A stretch of 64,000 nt of DNA from Viridibacillus sp050278625 (GTDB lineage: Bacteria; Bacillota; Bacilli; Bacillales_A; Planococcaceae): positions 34,840 through 98,839 of the forward strand of contig NZ_JBNNTI010000010.1 of the NCBI RefSeq assembly GCF_050278625.1. Direction: 5' to 3'. Position numbers and translations under genes: made by a program. Positions 50,148 through 59,382 of the stretch are shown here, one piece after another (position 1 is the first letter of the stretch; every line of letters starts with the position of its first letter). The notes under the pieces were generated by a model, which made no database searches, was not told where the DNA came from, and saw only the letters and a program-made list of their open reading frames with translations.

Positions 50148-50976
50148 TGATTATAACTTCCTTTCGTGTCTTTTCTGAAAGCTCACGATAAGCCCAATGA
50201 TTCGTCGGTCCATGGCCAGCACCCAATTGTTGTCCATTCGCTATAGCAGCTTGGATAAAATATTTCGCATCAATCACTGCATCCGAAGCGGTAAAGCCTT
50301 GAGCTAAGCGGGCTGCTATAGCAGCTGAAAATGTACAACCAGTGCCATGTGTGTCTTTCGTATGGATTCTTTCAGATCGCATAATGAAACGTTCGCCGTT
50401 TGCTGTTAAAAATAAATCTTCAGCATAACTTTTTGTATCACGGTGTCCACCCTTTAGGACAACGGCTTTAGCGCCCATTGTAATTAACTTCCTGGCAGCA
50501 TTCTCTACATCATTATCTGATACAATCGTTAAACCTGTAAGCACTTCAGCCTCAGGAATATTAGGTGTAATAATGGTTGCAAGTGGTAGAAGCTCAGTTT
50601 TTAGAGTGTGTACTGCCTCATTTAATAAAAGTGAAGCCCCGCCTTTAGCAATCATGACGGGATCAATAACGAGCGGTGGTTGATCATAATCTTTTAATGT
50701 ATCTGCTACATCGTGGATGATTTCTGCTGAAAAAAGCATACCTGTTTTAATAGCGCCCACCGGAAAGTCGTCGAGTATAGCTTTGATTTGGCTTACTACA
50801 TTTTTAACTCCAACGGGATAAACGTCATGAACACCCAAAGTATTTTGTGAAGTTATAGCTGTAATCGCTGAAGTACCGAACGCACCAAGCTCTTGAAATG
50901 TTTTTAAATCTGCTTGAATTCCAGCACCACCACCGCTATCAGACCCTGCAATTGTCATAACAACGTTTCTTGTCAT
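50140..50976 (-). CDS. thiD: HMP/HMP-phosphate kinase
   Basis: A 278-residue ribokinase-fold enzyme phosphorylating hydroxymethylpyrimidine twice. Motifs: TIAGSDSGGGAGIQADLKTF, VIDPVMIAKGGASLL, ITPNIPEAEVLTG, VVLKGGHRD, and the anion hole HTKDTHGTGCTFSAAIAA. The start overlaps the thiM stop by 4 bp. Confidence 0.95.
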   Translation of the reverse strand: MTRNVVMTIAGSDSGGGAGIQADLKTFQELGAFGTSAITAITSQNTLGVHDVYPVGVKNVVSQIKAILDDFPVGAIKTGMLFSAEIIHDVADTLKDYDQPPLVIDPVMIAKGGASLLLNEAVHTLKTELLPLATIITPNIPEAEVLTGLTIVSDNDVENAARKLITMGAKAVVLKGGHRDTKSYAEDLFLTANGERFIMRSERIHTKDTHGTGCTFSAAIAARLAQGFTASDAVIDAKYFIQAAIANGQQLGAGHGPTNHWAYRELSEKTRKEVIIIE

Positions 50977-51782
50977 AATTGAACACCTTCATTTTCTACA
51001 ATTATTATGTTGTCACGTAAATCTCCTGAACTAATAGAATATAAGTTGTTAATTAATTCAACTGCAAAAGTGCCAGGAGCAGCCGCTGTTTGTGCTGCCT
51101 TTTCTCCAACTTGTTTGTAAAATGATAGCGCACTCGCGGCTGCTTGCAAATGTTGTCCCTTTGAAACAGCAAGAAATGCACCAGTCACTGCGCTAAGTAA
51201 GCACCCAGAGCCTGTAATTAGTGGCATAAAGTCATGTCCACCTTCAATTTGAATTGTCGTTTGACCATCAGTTACCGTATCCTTAACCCCAGTGACTGCA
51301 ACGATACAGTTATTTCGATTGGCAACTTCTTTAGCAATTAGTTGTACATCTATTTGCCCTTCGCCAGCATCGGCTCCTCTTGATTGCCATTCGACATTAC
51401 CGATTGCAGCAAGTTCTCCTAAATTACAGCGAATAGCTGTAACTTTGATTTCCTTTAAAATAGTTGTCACCGATTGCATACGAAACTCACTAGCACCTAC
51501 GCCAACTGGATCAAGGACAACCGGAATATTCTTTTTGTTGGCACTTTTGCCCGCTTCAATGATAGAAGATACAGTTCCTTGATCAAGTGTACCGATGTTA
51601 AGAACTGTACAGTCCGCTAGGGTAGCCATTTCAGCTACTTCTTCAATTCCTTCCGCCATCATAGGTGAAGCACCAAGTGCGAGGAGACCATTTGCTTGGA
51701 AATTGGCAACAACAATATTTGCAATATTGTGGATTAGCGGTTTTTCAACACGCAGCTTTTCTAGTAAATAATTTTTGTACAT
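50973..51782 (-). CDS. thiM: Hydroxyethylthiazole kinase
   Basis: A 269-residue kinase for the thiazole precursor. Motifs: PLIHNIANIVVANFQANGLL, GASPMMAEGIEEV, VVLDPVGVGASEFR, IRCNLGELAAIG and the active-site GSGCLLSAVTGAFLAV. Its ATG is part of TAATG at the tenA stop. Together with ThiW it takes up and phosphorylates the thiazole. Confidence 0.95.
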   Translation of the reverse strand: MYKNYLLEKLRVEKPLIHNIANIVVANFQANGLLALGASPMMAEGIEEVAEMATLADCTVLNIGTLDQGTVSSIIEAGKSANKKNIPVVLDPVGVGASEFRMQSVTTILKEIKVTAIRCNLGELAAIGNVEWQSRGADAGEGQIDVQLIAKEVANRNNCIVAVTGVKDTVTDGQTTIQIEGGHDFMPLITGSGCLLSAVTGAFLAVSKGQHLQAAASALSFYKQVGEKAAQTAAAPGTFAVELINNLYSISSGDLRDNIIIVENEGVQL

Positions 51783-52471
51783 TATTTAGTAAGCTCCTTT
51801 TCGTATTGCCCAATTGTCCATTGTTGTTTCGTCCACGCCATTTCCCAAAAGTGCCATTCATAATAACTACTTTTACGGAAATGTTCTTTTAGCTGCTGAA
51901 TGCGTGTAGGAGGTAAATCTTTAGCAAGGTCATTCATGCGATTAATTTGTTCCTCTACCAATTCTCCGAACCATTCAGATCCATATGTTTGAATCCATTT
52001 ATCATAAATAGGATGATTAGGTTGTGAATCTTTTAGACGTTCCCCAATTTCATAGTAAAGCCAGTAACAAGGAAGTAGTGCAGCTAGAGTGTCGGCTAAA
52101 TCACCGTTATTTGCTGTACGATACATATGAGAAACATATTCGTAAGCTGTTGGTGCTGGCTCAAATGATGCGAATTCTTCATCCGTGATTTCTAACATAG
52201 TAAAAAATTGCTCATGAAGTGACATTTCTGCAATACATGTTGATTCAGCATGTTTGGCAAAACGTTGTGTAGTATGTAAATCATTTGCCTTTACGGCTCC
52301 TAGTGCTTGCACTTTTGCGAAATGGGTTAAGTAATAAGCATCTTGTTGTACGTAATATTGGAAAATATCGAGTGGTAATGTACCTGCCGCAAGTGATTTT
52401 ACAAATGGATGATGAAAGCTACCTTCCCATAAATCATTGCATTCTAGTCTTACTTCTTCACAAAATGTCAT
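51782..52471 (-). CDS. tenA: TenA aminopyrimidine aminohydrolase / thiaminase II
   Basis: A 229-residue all-helical enzyme that salvages pyrimidine from degraded thiamine. Motifs: SFHHPFVKSLAAGTLPLDIF, QYYVQQDAYYLTHFAK, the catalytic Cys in AALLPCYWLYYEIGERL and the C-terminal FRKSSYYEWHFWEMAW. ATG 52471 lies behind the TPP riboswitch terminator; the open frame to 52648 runs through the riboswitch and is not coding. First gene of the salvage operon. Confidence 0.93.
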   Translation of the reverse strand: MTFCEEVRLECNDLWEGSFHHPFVKSLAAGTLPLDIFQYYVQQDAYYLTHFAKVQALGAVKANDLHTTQRFAKHAESTCIAEMSLHEQFFTMLEITDEEFASFEPAPTAYEYVSHMYRTANNGDLADTLAALLPCYWLYYEIGERLKDSQPNHPIYDKWIQTYGSEWFGELVEEQINRMNDLAKDLPPTRIQQLKEHFRKSSYYEWHFWEMAWTKQQWTIGQYEKELTK

Positions 52472-52508
52472 CTCTATGCACCCCAAGTTTTTTGTATTTT
52501 GAAAACAA

Positions 52509-52543
52509 AAAGCCGCCTCCTGATCTGTGTCAGTAGGCGGCAG
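52509..52543 (-). terminator. TPP riboswitch terminator
   Basis: On the minus strand GCCGCCTACTGAC pairs with ATCAGGAGGCGGC (52512-52543), followed by TTTTTG. Expected to form when TPP is bound, blocking the thi operon. Confidence 0.9.
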
Positions 52544-52576
52544 ACAATCATTTTCAATGAAACAAAATAGAATGAT

Positions 52577-52668
52577 AGCGCCACTTCCCTCCGCTGGTAT
52601 GAGCCAGATCAGGTTCCAAGGGTCCACAGTACTCTGCGTCTCAGCCAATTATATGACTCCCCTAGTGG
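52577..52668 (-). ncRNA. TPP riboswitch (THI element)
   Basis: On the minus strand: CCACTAGGGGAGTC, GGCTGAGA, GACCCTTGGAACCTGATCTG, TCATACCAGCGGAGGGAAG and TGGCG, all in the canonical order. Controls the tenA-thiM-thiD-thiE-thiW operon by termination at 52509-52543. Confidence 0.97.
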
Positions 52669-52843
52669 TTAAAAAGCGATTTAGTTTTCAACAACAATAT
52701 AACATAAACAATGGAATTAGCAAGGTGTAAATTAACCATAGTAAATAGATTGTAATAAATGGCATTATGACATAGCTATGAGCTTATTTCTATGTTAAGA
52801 TACAACCTATCTCAATTTTTAAATTAGAAAGTAAGGTGAGCGG

Positions 52844-54214
52844 ATGGACGTAACTGCAACAGCGAAGGGGCCAGAAGAGAAATTGAATTTATTTCATTTA
52901 ACATGGCCGATATTTTTAGAAGTATTTCTATTTATGTTGATGGGGCTCGCTGATACATTTATGTTGAGCGCATTGTCAGATGATGCAGTATCAGGCGTCG
53001 GTGCCGCTAATCAATATATTCATATAGCAATATTGATTTTAGAAGTAATAGGAAATGGTGCATCGATTGTTGTTGCTCAATATTTAGGGTCTAAGCGTTA
53101 TTTGGAAGCATCCAAAATTACAGCATTAGCTGTTTCGTTGAATTTAGTTATTGGCCTAATAATGAGTGTCGCTTTTGTTATTTTCTCAAAAAATATTATG
53201 ATTGCAATGAATTTACAAGGTGATGTTCTTGAGTATGCTAGTAAATATTTATTTATTGTTGGAGGAGCTATTTTCCTACAAGCAATCATTAATTCATTAG
53301 CAGCGATTATTCGCGTGCATGGTTGGACGAAACAGACGATGTATGTGTCACTTGGAATGAATATCTTTCACGTGATAGGGAACTATGTTTTAATCTTTGG
53401 TAAATTGGGCTTTCCTGAACTAGGTGTGCAAGGTGCGGCCATTTCATCAGTTGTCAGTCGTATTTTGGCTCTATTAGTATTCTTTTGGTTATTGTATCAA
53501 GCACTAGATGTACGTATTAAATTGCAATACTACGTGTCATTATCAAAAGAATATATCAGTAAGATTTTGCAAATTGGTCTTCCCTCTGCATTTGAGCAGG
53601 TGATGTACCAAGGCTGTCAAATTGTCTTCTTATATTATGTGACGTATTTAGGAACAGAGTCACTAGCAGCTCGGCAATATGCGTATAATATTTCAATGTT
53701 CACCTATTTATTTGCCATAGCGATTGGAACGGGTACCGCAATAATGGTTGGTCGTTATGTTGGCGCTAATGAAAAGGATGCGGCTTATAAACAATTGTGG
53801 ATTAGTTTGAAATGGGCGATATTATTTACAATAGTGATGGTCGCAGTAGTCGTTATTTTCCGCTATCCATTAATGCGTCTCTTTACTGATAATCCAGAGG
53901 TTATCAAAATAGGTGCGGCAGTGTTAGTGTGCAGCATTTTGCTAGAAACAGGGCGCACATTTAATATTACAATTATTAACTCGTTACGAGCATCAGGTGA
54001 CGCTAAATATCCGTTAGTCATCGGTTTTTTCTCGATGGTTTGTATGAGCTTACCACTTGGTTATTTGTTTGTATTCCAATTAGATATGGGTTTAGTAGGC
54101 GTGTGGTTAGCAATTGCGGCAGATGAATGGTTCCGAGCTATCCTAGTTTTCTTTAGATGGAAAAGTCGCCGTTGGGAAAGATATGCTCTCGTTTCACCTG
54201 ACAAAACGAAATAG
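52844..54214 (+). CDS. MATE family efflux transporter
   Basis: A 456-residue protein with twelve helices in two MatE halves: first half WPIFLEVFLFMLMGLADTFM with AANQYIHIAILILEVIGNGA, second half LQIGLPSAFEQVMYQGCQIV with TGTAIMVGRYVGANEKDAAY. Exports cationic drugs or metabolites in exchange for Na+ or H+. GTAAGGTGAG precedes the ATG. It is divergent from the TPP-controlled operon. Terminator downstream at 54256. Confidence 0.92.
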   Translation: MDVTATAKGPEEKLNLFHLTWPIFLEVFLFMLMGLADTFMLSALSDDAVSGVGAANQYIHIAILILEVIGNGASIVVAQYLGSKRYLEASKITALAVSLNLVIGLIMSVAFVIFSKNIMIAMNLQGDVLEYASKYLFIVGGAIFLQAIINSLAAIIRVHGWTKQTMYVSLGMNIFHVIGNYVLIFGKLGFPELGVQGAAISSVVSRILALLVFFWLLYQALDVRIKLQYYVSLSKEYISKILQIGLPSAFEQVMYQGCQIVFLYYVTYLGTESLAARQYAYNISMFTYLFAIAIGTGTAIMVGRYVGANEKDAAYKQLWISLKWAILFTIVMVAVVVIFRYPLMRLFTDNPEVIKIGAAVLVCSILLETGRTFNITIINSLRASGDAKYPLVIGFFSMVCMSLPLGYLFVFQLDMGLVGVWLAIAADEWFRAILVFFRWKSRRWERYALVSPDKTK

Positions 54215-54255
54215 TTTGATTGGATATTGTATATAGTTTGTAGTGAGAGAAAAGA

Positions 54256-54286
54256 CGTTAGCATATTGATGCTAGCGCTTTTTTTA
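54256..54286 (+). terminator. Rho-independent terminator
   Basis: CGTTAGCAT (54257-54264 region) pairs with ATGCTAGCG (54269-54277) with one G-U, followed by CTTTTTTTA. Ends the MATE gene. Confidence 0.8.
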
Positions 54287-54414
54287 TGGATTTTTGATGA
54301 GAGGGGTTAGCGCCAATTAAGAAGTTAGAGAGTTAATATTACAATTAGAATAAAAGTCCACACAAGATTGTACAGTTGTAAGTATAATAATTCCACAAGG
54401 GAAAAATAAAGTTC

Positions 54415-54487
54415 AAAACTACACGGTGATTTTTATAACAATCAGTATTCAATAATGAATTACTCAAGAAAGTGTGTAGTTTTTTTG
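54415..54487 (+). other. Nested hairpin with T tract, possible leader or small RNA
   Basis: AAAACTACAC (54415-54424) pairs with GTGTGTAGTTTT (54471-54484), enclosing an inner stem AGTATTCA/TGAATTACT (54443-54462), followed by TTTTTTTG. A TATAAT hexamer lies at 54381-54386 but no -35 is apparent. Could be an attenuator in the doxX leader or the end of a short RNA. Confidence 0.4.
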
Positions 54488-54537
54488 TATAAAATAATTG
54501 TAAAAACATGCCTCTATTTAATGAAGGGGGGAGTAAG

Positions 54538-54882
54538 ATGGAAATCGTATCAATGATTTTACACGGTTTATTAGCTGCTACATTTTTAATGGCAGGATTA
54601 GGGAAAGTAAGTGGCTCAAAAATGCACGTTGAAGGTTTTCAACATTGGCGCCTGCCACAATGGTTCCGTGTTACAACGGGATTGGTAGAATTAGTTGCTG
54701 CAATTTCATTAATTGTTGGATTCTGGATTAATGACTGGGCAACTTTCGGAGCAGCATTATTAGCAATTACAGCAATCGGTGGCGTTTTAACACATGTTCG
54801 TGTGAAAGATTCTATAAAAGAAACATTACCAATTATCGTACTAGGCTTGCTTGCATTTGGAGTATTATTTTTGAACTTATAG
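54538..54882 (+). CDS. DoxX family membrane protein
   Basis: The 114-residue protein has four helices: LHGLLAATFLMAGLGKVSGS (DoxX first-helix motif), VTTGLVELVAAISLIVGFWI, TFGAALLAITAIGGVLTHVR and IIVLGLLAFGVLFLNL. ATG 54538 follows AAGGGGGGAG; the frame opens at 54508 without a ribosome site. DoxX-like proteins are linked to redox stress and quinone systems, but the exact role here is unknown. Confidence 0.88.
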   Translation: MEIVSMILHGLLAATFLMAGLGKVSGSKMHVEGFQHWRLPQWFRVTTGLVELVAAISLIVGFWINDWATFGAALLAITAIGGVLTHVRVKDSIKETLPIIVLGLLAFGVLFLNL

Positions 54883-54895
54883 AAAAAGACTAAAT

Positions 54896-54926
54896 CACTG
54901 ATGGCTTAGAGTCATCAGTGTTTTTT
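54896..54926 (+). terminator. Rho-independent terminator
   Basis: CACTGATG (54896-54903) pairs with CATCAGTG (54913-54920), followed by TTTTTTG. Ends doxX. Confidence 0.88.
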
Positions 54927-55073
54927 GATTATAGGGGTTTTTCGTCAGACTCATTGATACGAACCGAAAGAATGTTAGAGCTCAGCCTACTACCTCTTCA
55001 TATTTTATCCTTAGCCAATCATCGCTTAGTTTTGTATACTTGGGAAAGAAGATTAATGAACGAGGTGTTTGGC

Positions 55074-55931
55074 ATGGCATTGCCGAGAAAAGTAGCGAGT
55101 GCGAATTATATGAGGGAGCGTCAAGGAATGTTTGCTTGCCCCGTTTGTGGGGATGAGATGATGGTGACTGAGGATTGTAGTATTGTTTGTGACAATCGAC
55201 ATTCTTTTGATATTGCAAAGCAAGGGTATGTGAATTTCATGACACATGCTGCGACTTCAATGTATGGGAAAGATTTATTTGAAGCGCGTAAGCAGGTTAT
55301 CGAAAGTGGTTTGTATGCACAGATGCATAAAGCGCTTTGTGATTTACTGAAGCAGATGAATAGTAATGTTGTTGTATTAGATACGGGATGTGGAGAAGGG
55401 TCACATTTAGCAAGCATACAAAATAAATTCCAGGAGCAAGCTGATAAGAGTTTTGTTGGAGTAGGTATTGATATTGCAAAAGAAGGAATTATCGCAGCAG
55501 GGCGCAATTACGAAGACATGATTTGGTGTGTCGGCGACCTAGCAAAAAGTCCATATCAACAAACAAGTTTTAATGCGATTTTGAATATTTTATCACCTGC
55601 AAATTATACGGAGTTTAAGCGACTATTAAAGCCGAATGGAATGGTTATTAAAGTCGTGCCACAAAGTGGATATTTACAGCAATTACGCGCTATGTTTTTC
55701 GCGGATTCTGAAAAAGAATCCTATTCAAATGAACTTACAGTTGAACGATTCAAAGAGAATTTCAGTGAAGTAGAGATAAAGCGTATAACACAAACTATAG
55801 CAATAGATCAAGAATTGGTGCCTCTATTAATGCATATGACACCGATGGGCTGGCATCAAAAAAATAATGATACAGTTATAAATTTAACTGAAATTACGAT
55901 TGATTTAGATATATTAGTTGGAAAAATATAA
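55074..55931 (+). CDS. rlmA: 23S rRNA guanine-N1 methyltransferase (RlmA type)
   Basis: A 285-residue methyltransferase. The N-terminal zinc ribbon carries CPVC and CDNRH (FACPVCGDEMMVTEDCSIVC), followed by SFDIAKQGYVNFM; the Rossmann domain has VLDTGCGEGSHLASI as SAM site. RlmA(II)-type enzymes methylate G748 and give tylosin tolerance in producers; RlmA(I) acts on G745. ATG 55074 follows GAGGTG; ATG 55056 and an open frame to 54918 exist but add non-family sequence. Monocistronic. Confidence 0.88.
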   Translation: MALPRKVASANYMRERQGMFACPVCGDEMMVTEDCSIVCDNRHSFDIAKQGYVNFMTHAATSMYGKDLFEARKQVIESGLYAQMHKALCDLLKQMNSNVVVLDTGCGEGSHLASIQNKFQEQADKSFVGVGIDIAKEGIIAAGRNYEDMIWCVGDLAKSPYQQTSFNAILNILSPANYTEFKRLLKPNGMVIKVVPQSGYLQQLRAMFFADSEKESYSNELTVERFKENFSEVEIKRITQTIAIDQELVPLLMHMTPMGWHQKNNDTVINLTEITIDLDILVGKI

Positions 55932-55936
55932 GATAG

Positions 55937-55967
55937 TCCTCCGCATTTGGCGGGGGACATTTTTTAT
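55937..55967 (+). terminator. Rho-independent terminator
   Basis: GTCCTCCGC pairs with GCGGGGGAC (55937-55959) around ATTTG, followed by ATTTTTTA. Ends rlmA. Confidence 0.82.
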
Positions 55968-56019
55968 TTAGAAACTTTTTCCTTATCTTATCCGTATTGA
56001 ATAAAGAAGGAGTGATTTG

Positions 56020-56514
56020 ATGTATTTAAAAATTGAAGCGCCACAGCGAAGTATTTCGAAAGAGGCTGTAAAGGTTTGGCGTATAACTGAGACGCTAGCA
56101 AATGCCGGAATTCTTACAGTACTTGGGATCCTCTACTATTTACATATGCGTTTTGAGTGGAAGGAATGGATAGGTTGGATTATTTTGGGGGTTCTAATAT
56201 TGACTGTCTTATTTGCAATTTGGGAGATATTGTTCGAGCCAGCATTAAAGCAAAAGTATTGGCGCTATGATGTGGATGAGAATTTCATTCAATTGAAGTA
56301 CGGTGCTTTAAAAGAGGTGAATGAACTGGTTCCAATGACAAAGGTACAGTCTGTAGAATTGAATCAAGGGCCATTCTTGCGTAAATATGGCTTGTATTCC
56401 ATTCAGATTGGAACTATGGGGTCAGGGCATGCAATTCCTGCGATTTCTGAGAAAGAGGCTTTTGAATTGCGTGATCAAATTGCACATTATGCAAAAATTA
56501 AGGAAGTGGAATGA
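56020..56514 (+). CDS. ydbS: PH domain membrane protein (YdbS-like)
   Basis: A 164-residue protein with two membrane helices (about 25-45 and 52-72) and a bacterial PH (bPH2) domain: KQKYWRYDVDENFIQLKYGA, LVPMTKVQSVELNQGPFLRK and YGLYSIQIGTMGSGHAIPAI. It starts at ATG 56020 after AAGGAG and overlaps the next PH gene by 4 bp. In B. subtilis YdbS and YdbT contribute to resistance to amylolysin-type bacteriocins. Confidence 0.9.
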   Translation: MYLKIEAPQRSISKEAVKVWRITETLANAGILTVLGILYYLHMRFEWKEWIGWIILGVLILTVLFAIWEILFEPALKQKYWRYDVDENFIQLKYGALKEVNELVPMTKVQSVELNQGPFLRKYGLYSIQIGTMGSGHAIPAISEKEAFELRDQIAHYAKIKEVE

Positions 56515-57983
56515 TGGTGCAACCGTTGAAAAGATTACATCCACTCGTTCTAGTATTTGATCTATATAACTTAATTAAAAATAATATAATCTTTTTTATA
56601 TTTATTTTTTTATTGAATATGGGGTCTGGTAAATGGTGGATTCAAACAGCAAAATGGCTCTTCTTGGCTTATGTTGTGATAATGCTTTTTATGAGTATCG
56701 GTAAATGGATAACATATAGATATGTGATAAAGGATAATGCTATCTATATTATGTCAGGGGTTTTTTCGAAAAGTGAGCGGACTATTCCATTTTTAAAAGT
56801 GCAGAATGTCCAACGCCAAACGACTGTTTTTCATAAATTTTTTAAAGTGACTTCATTAACTTTAGAAACAGCAGCTGTTGGTGATGAAAGTTCCATCACG
56901 TTTGATGTAATTTCTAGAGCTGAAGCAGAAAGTTTAGAGAGAGCAGTTACAGAAACTCGTGCACATACGGAAATCATTGAAAAATCTAAAGATGGAATTC
57001 TTGAGGAGCAGTTAGTAGAGCAAGAGCTGAAAGATGAAAAGACTATTCATTTTACACCGACAAAACAAGATTTGGTGAAGGCTACTTTTACTTCACTTAG
57101 CTTTTTAATTTTAATTCCAATCATTTCTAAATTGGATGATGTTGTTAAATTCGATATGTTTAAGGATGAAGTGACAGATGCTTTGAAATGGGGTTGGGCA
57201 ATCTTAGCAGCTGTTATTATTGGCTTACTACTTATCTCTATTGCAATTGGTATGGTTCATACATTTATAAAGTATGGCAAATATGAAATTTCATCAGATA
57301 CAGAAAAGGTTTATATAAAAAAAGGTGTCTTCAATGAATCAATATTTTCAATTCGCAAAGAGAAGGTACAGGCTGTTGAGATTTCGCAGTCTTTCATGAA
57401 GAGGATTTTAGGCCTTGCCGAGGTAAAACTTATAAGTGCAGGTAATACTACAATTGGAGAAGTAGAGACGAATACACTGTATCCATTTTTACCGTTGAGA
57501 AAGGCATATACATTGATAAGTGAGCTGTTGCCAGATTATCAAGTGGAAGAGAATATGCATGAAATGCCGAAGAAGGTACTTTGGATTCGAGTGATTCGCC
57601 CAAGCTATATTTGGCTTATTGCAACGGCAGTAATTTGGTATTTCAAGCCTTCATTATGGTGGATTTCGATAGCTTTGCTTCTAATTATTTATTCTTCTCG
57701 CATATTAGATTTTAAAAATAGTCGATATATATTGAATGAGTCTTTTATTCAAATGAAAACAGGTGGATTTTCTACCGTATTATTTATTACAAAGCGTAGT
57801 CAAGTAATTGAAGTAAAGACAGAACGTTCGAAGTTACAGCGGTACTTTAACGTGGCCTCAATTAAAACGGTAAACCGAGCAAAACCAGTATTACATAAGG
57901 AACTTCTTGACGTACCTCAAGAGGTTGCATCTGAATTTTATAACTGGTACATGGATAGAACCCAAGAAGTAAAAACGCAATAA
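56511..57983 (+). CDS. ydbT: Multi-PH domain membrane protein (YdbT-like)
   Basis: A 490-residue protein with three bPH2 repeats separated by paired membrane helices. Repeats are visible as YVIKDNAIYIMSGVFSKSER with TIPFLKVQNVQRQTTVFHKF, YEISSDTEKVYIKKGVFNES with IFSIRKEKVQAVEISQSFMK, and YILNESFIQMKTGGFSTVLF with ITKRSQVIEVKTERSKLQRY. It forms an operon with the YdbS-like gene. Function beyond envelope stress/bacteriocin resistance is not settled. Confidence 0.9.
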   Translation: MMVQPLKRLHPLVLVFDLYNLIKNNIIFFIFIFLLNMGSGKWWIQTAKWLFLAYVVIMLFMSIGKWITYRYVIKDNAIYIMSGVFSKSERTIPFLKVQNVQRQTTVFHKFFKVTSLTLETAAVGDESSITFDVISRAEAESLERAVTETRAHTEIIEKSKDGILEEQLVEQELKDEKTIHFTPTKQDLVKATFTSLSFLILIPIISKLDDVVKFDMFKDEVTDALKWGWAILAAVIIGLLLISIAIGMVHTFIKYGKYEISSDTEKVYIKKGVFNESIFSIRKEKVQAVEISQSFMKRILGLAEVKLISAGNTTIGEVETNTLYPFLPLRKAYTLISELLPDYQVEENMHEMPKKVLWIRVIRPSYIWLIATAVIWYFKPSLWWISIALLLIIYSSRILDFKNSRYILNESFIQMKTGGFSTVLFITKRSQVIEVKTERSKLQRYFNVASIKTVNRAKPVLHKELLDVPQEVASEFYNWYMDRTQEVKTQ

Positions 57984-58002
57984 TTAGTTTTAATGATCAT
58001 AG

Positions 58003-59304
58003 AATGGGAATAATGGAAGCAGAGAAATTGTACGTCGGGATAAACAAGCTGAAGTAACAACATTGGAAAAGGGGCATATTTACTCTTATGGACAATGTGG
58101 TCTGCCATATGTAATCGATGGTCGAATCCCATCAACAAACAATGTAATCGCACGTAGTGTAGAAACGTTTCGAACGAAATATGGTATTGATGCCAGAACA
58201 GGACATAATGTGACAAGTATCGATTCAGAGGCGAGAACAGTATCTGGCGTTGTGGCTGAAACGGATGAAGACTTTCATATTTCGTATGACCGTTTACTTA
58301 TTGCTACTGGCGCTAACCCTATCTTCCCTAAGTTTGAGGGGTCTGACTTGGCGGGGATTCATACGTTAAAAACTATTCCTGATGCAAAGGCTATTTTAAA
58401 TGATTTAAATGATTCTGTTAAACAGGTAACCATCATCGGTGGTGGCAACATAGGCTTAGAAATGGCTGAAAGTATTGCGGAACTTGGTAAGAAGGTACGT
58501 ATTATTCAACTTGGTGATCAGTTAACTGAAATATTCGATCAAGATATGGCAGAGCTCATTCATGAAGAGGCAAGGAAAAATGGGATTGAATTAATTTTCA
58601 ATGAAGAAGTGAAAGGCTTTAAGGGCGAAGCTAGGGTGCAAACAGTTCTAACAGATAAGGGTGAGTATGAGGCTGATTTTGTACTAGCTGCTATTGGAGT
58701 AAGGCCTAATACAAATTTCCTTGATGGTACCGGTATGCATATGATGCCAAATGGCGCAATTTTGGTAAATGCCTATATGGAGACAAGTATAGAGAAAGTT
58801 TATGCCGCTGGTGATTGTGCTAGTCATTTTCATCGGATTAAGCAGAAGAATGATTATACTCCGCTTGGAACAACAGCGAATAAGCAAGGGCGTATTGCAG
58901 GTATGAATATGGTTGGTGATGTTGAAACTTTCAAAGGAATTGTTGGTACTTCTGTTGCGAAATTCTTTCATCTAACTTTAGGGCGAACGGGATTATCTGA
59001 AAAAGAGACCCAGAAGCTAGGATTAGATTATGAAGTGTATAAGCAAAAGGCGACAGATATTGCTGGTTTCTACCCTGGTAAGCAGGAAATAGAATTGAAG
59101 TTTATCTATCAAAAAACAAAGCAGAAATTGTTGGGAGCACAAATTATCGGTGGTAATGGTGTTGATAAACGCATAGATGTTTTTGCAACAGCACTTTATC
59201 ACGAAATGACACTGAATGACTTATTAGATTTGGATCTTGCCTATTCACCTCCTTATAATGGAGTCTGGGATCCAATTCAACAGATTGCAAAACGAAAATC
59301 ATAA
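58003..59304 (+). pseudogene. CoA-disulfide reductase-like gene with lost N-terminus
   Basis: The frame is open from 58003 to 59304 and contains nearly the whole flavoprotein: IVRRDKQAEVTTLEKGHIYS, then YGQCGLPYVIDG (redox Cys present), the NAD site VTIIGGGNIGLEMAE, VYAAGDCASHF and the dimerisation domain ending YSPPYNGVWDPIQQIAKR. What is missing is the first 25-30 residues with the FAD-binding GGxAAGMSAA loop; instead there is a stop (58000) and unrelated sequence. No ribosome site fits the TTG at 58063. Most likely non-functional. Confidence 0.72.
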
Positions 59305-59345
59305 TATAAACAGTTGGTTTTTAGTTCAGCTTCTAGATAAAGTGA

Positions 59346-59382
59346 AGATCCGTAGAGACATTAAGCCTCTACGGATTTTCTT
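59346..59382. terminator. Bidirectional terminator overlapping the vanZ-like stop
   Basis: ATCCGTAGAG (59348-59357) pairs with CTCTACGGAT (59367-59376), followed by TTTCTTCTT. The minus-strand VanZ gene ends at 59361, within the hairpin. Confidence 0.85.

Noticed and set aside
52472..52648. 59-codon N-terminal extension of TenA
   Set aside because: It reads through the TPP riboswitch and its terminator.
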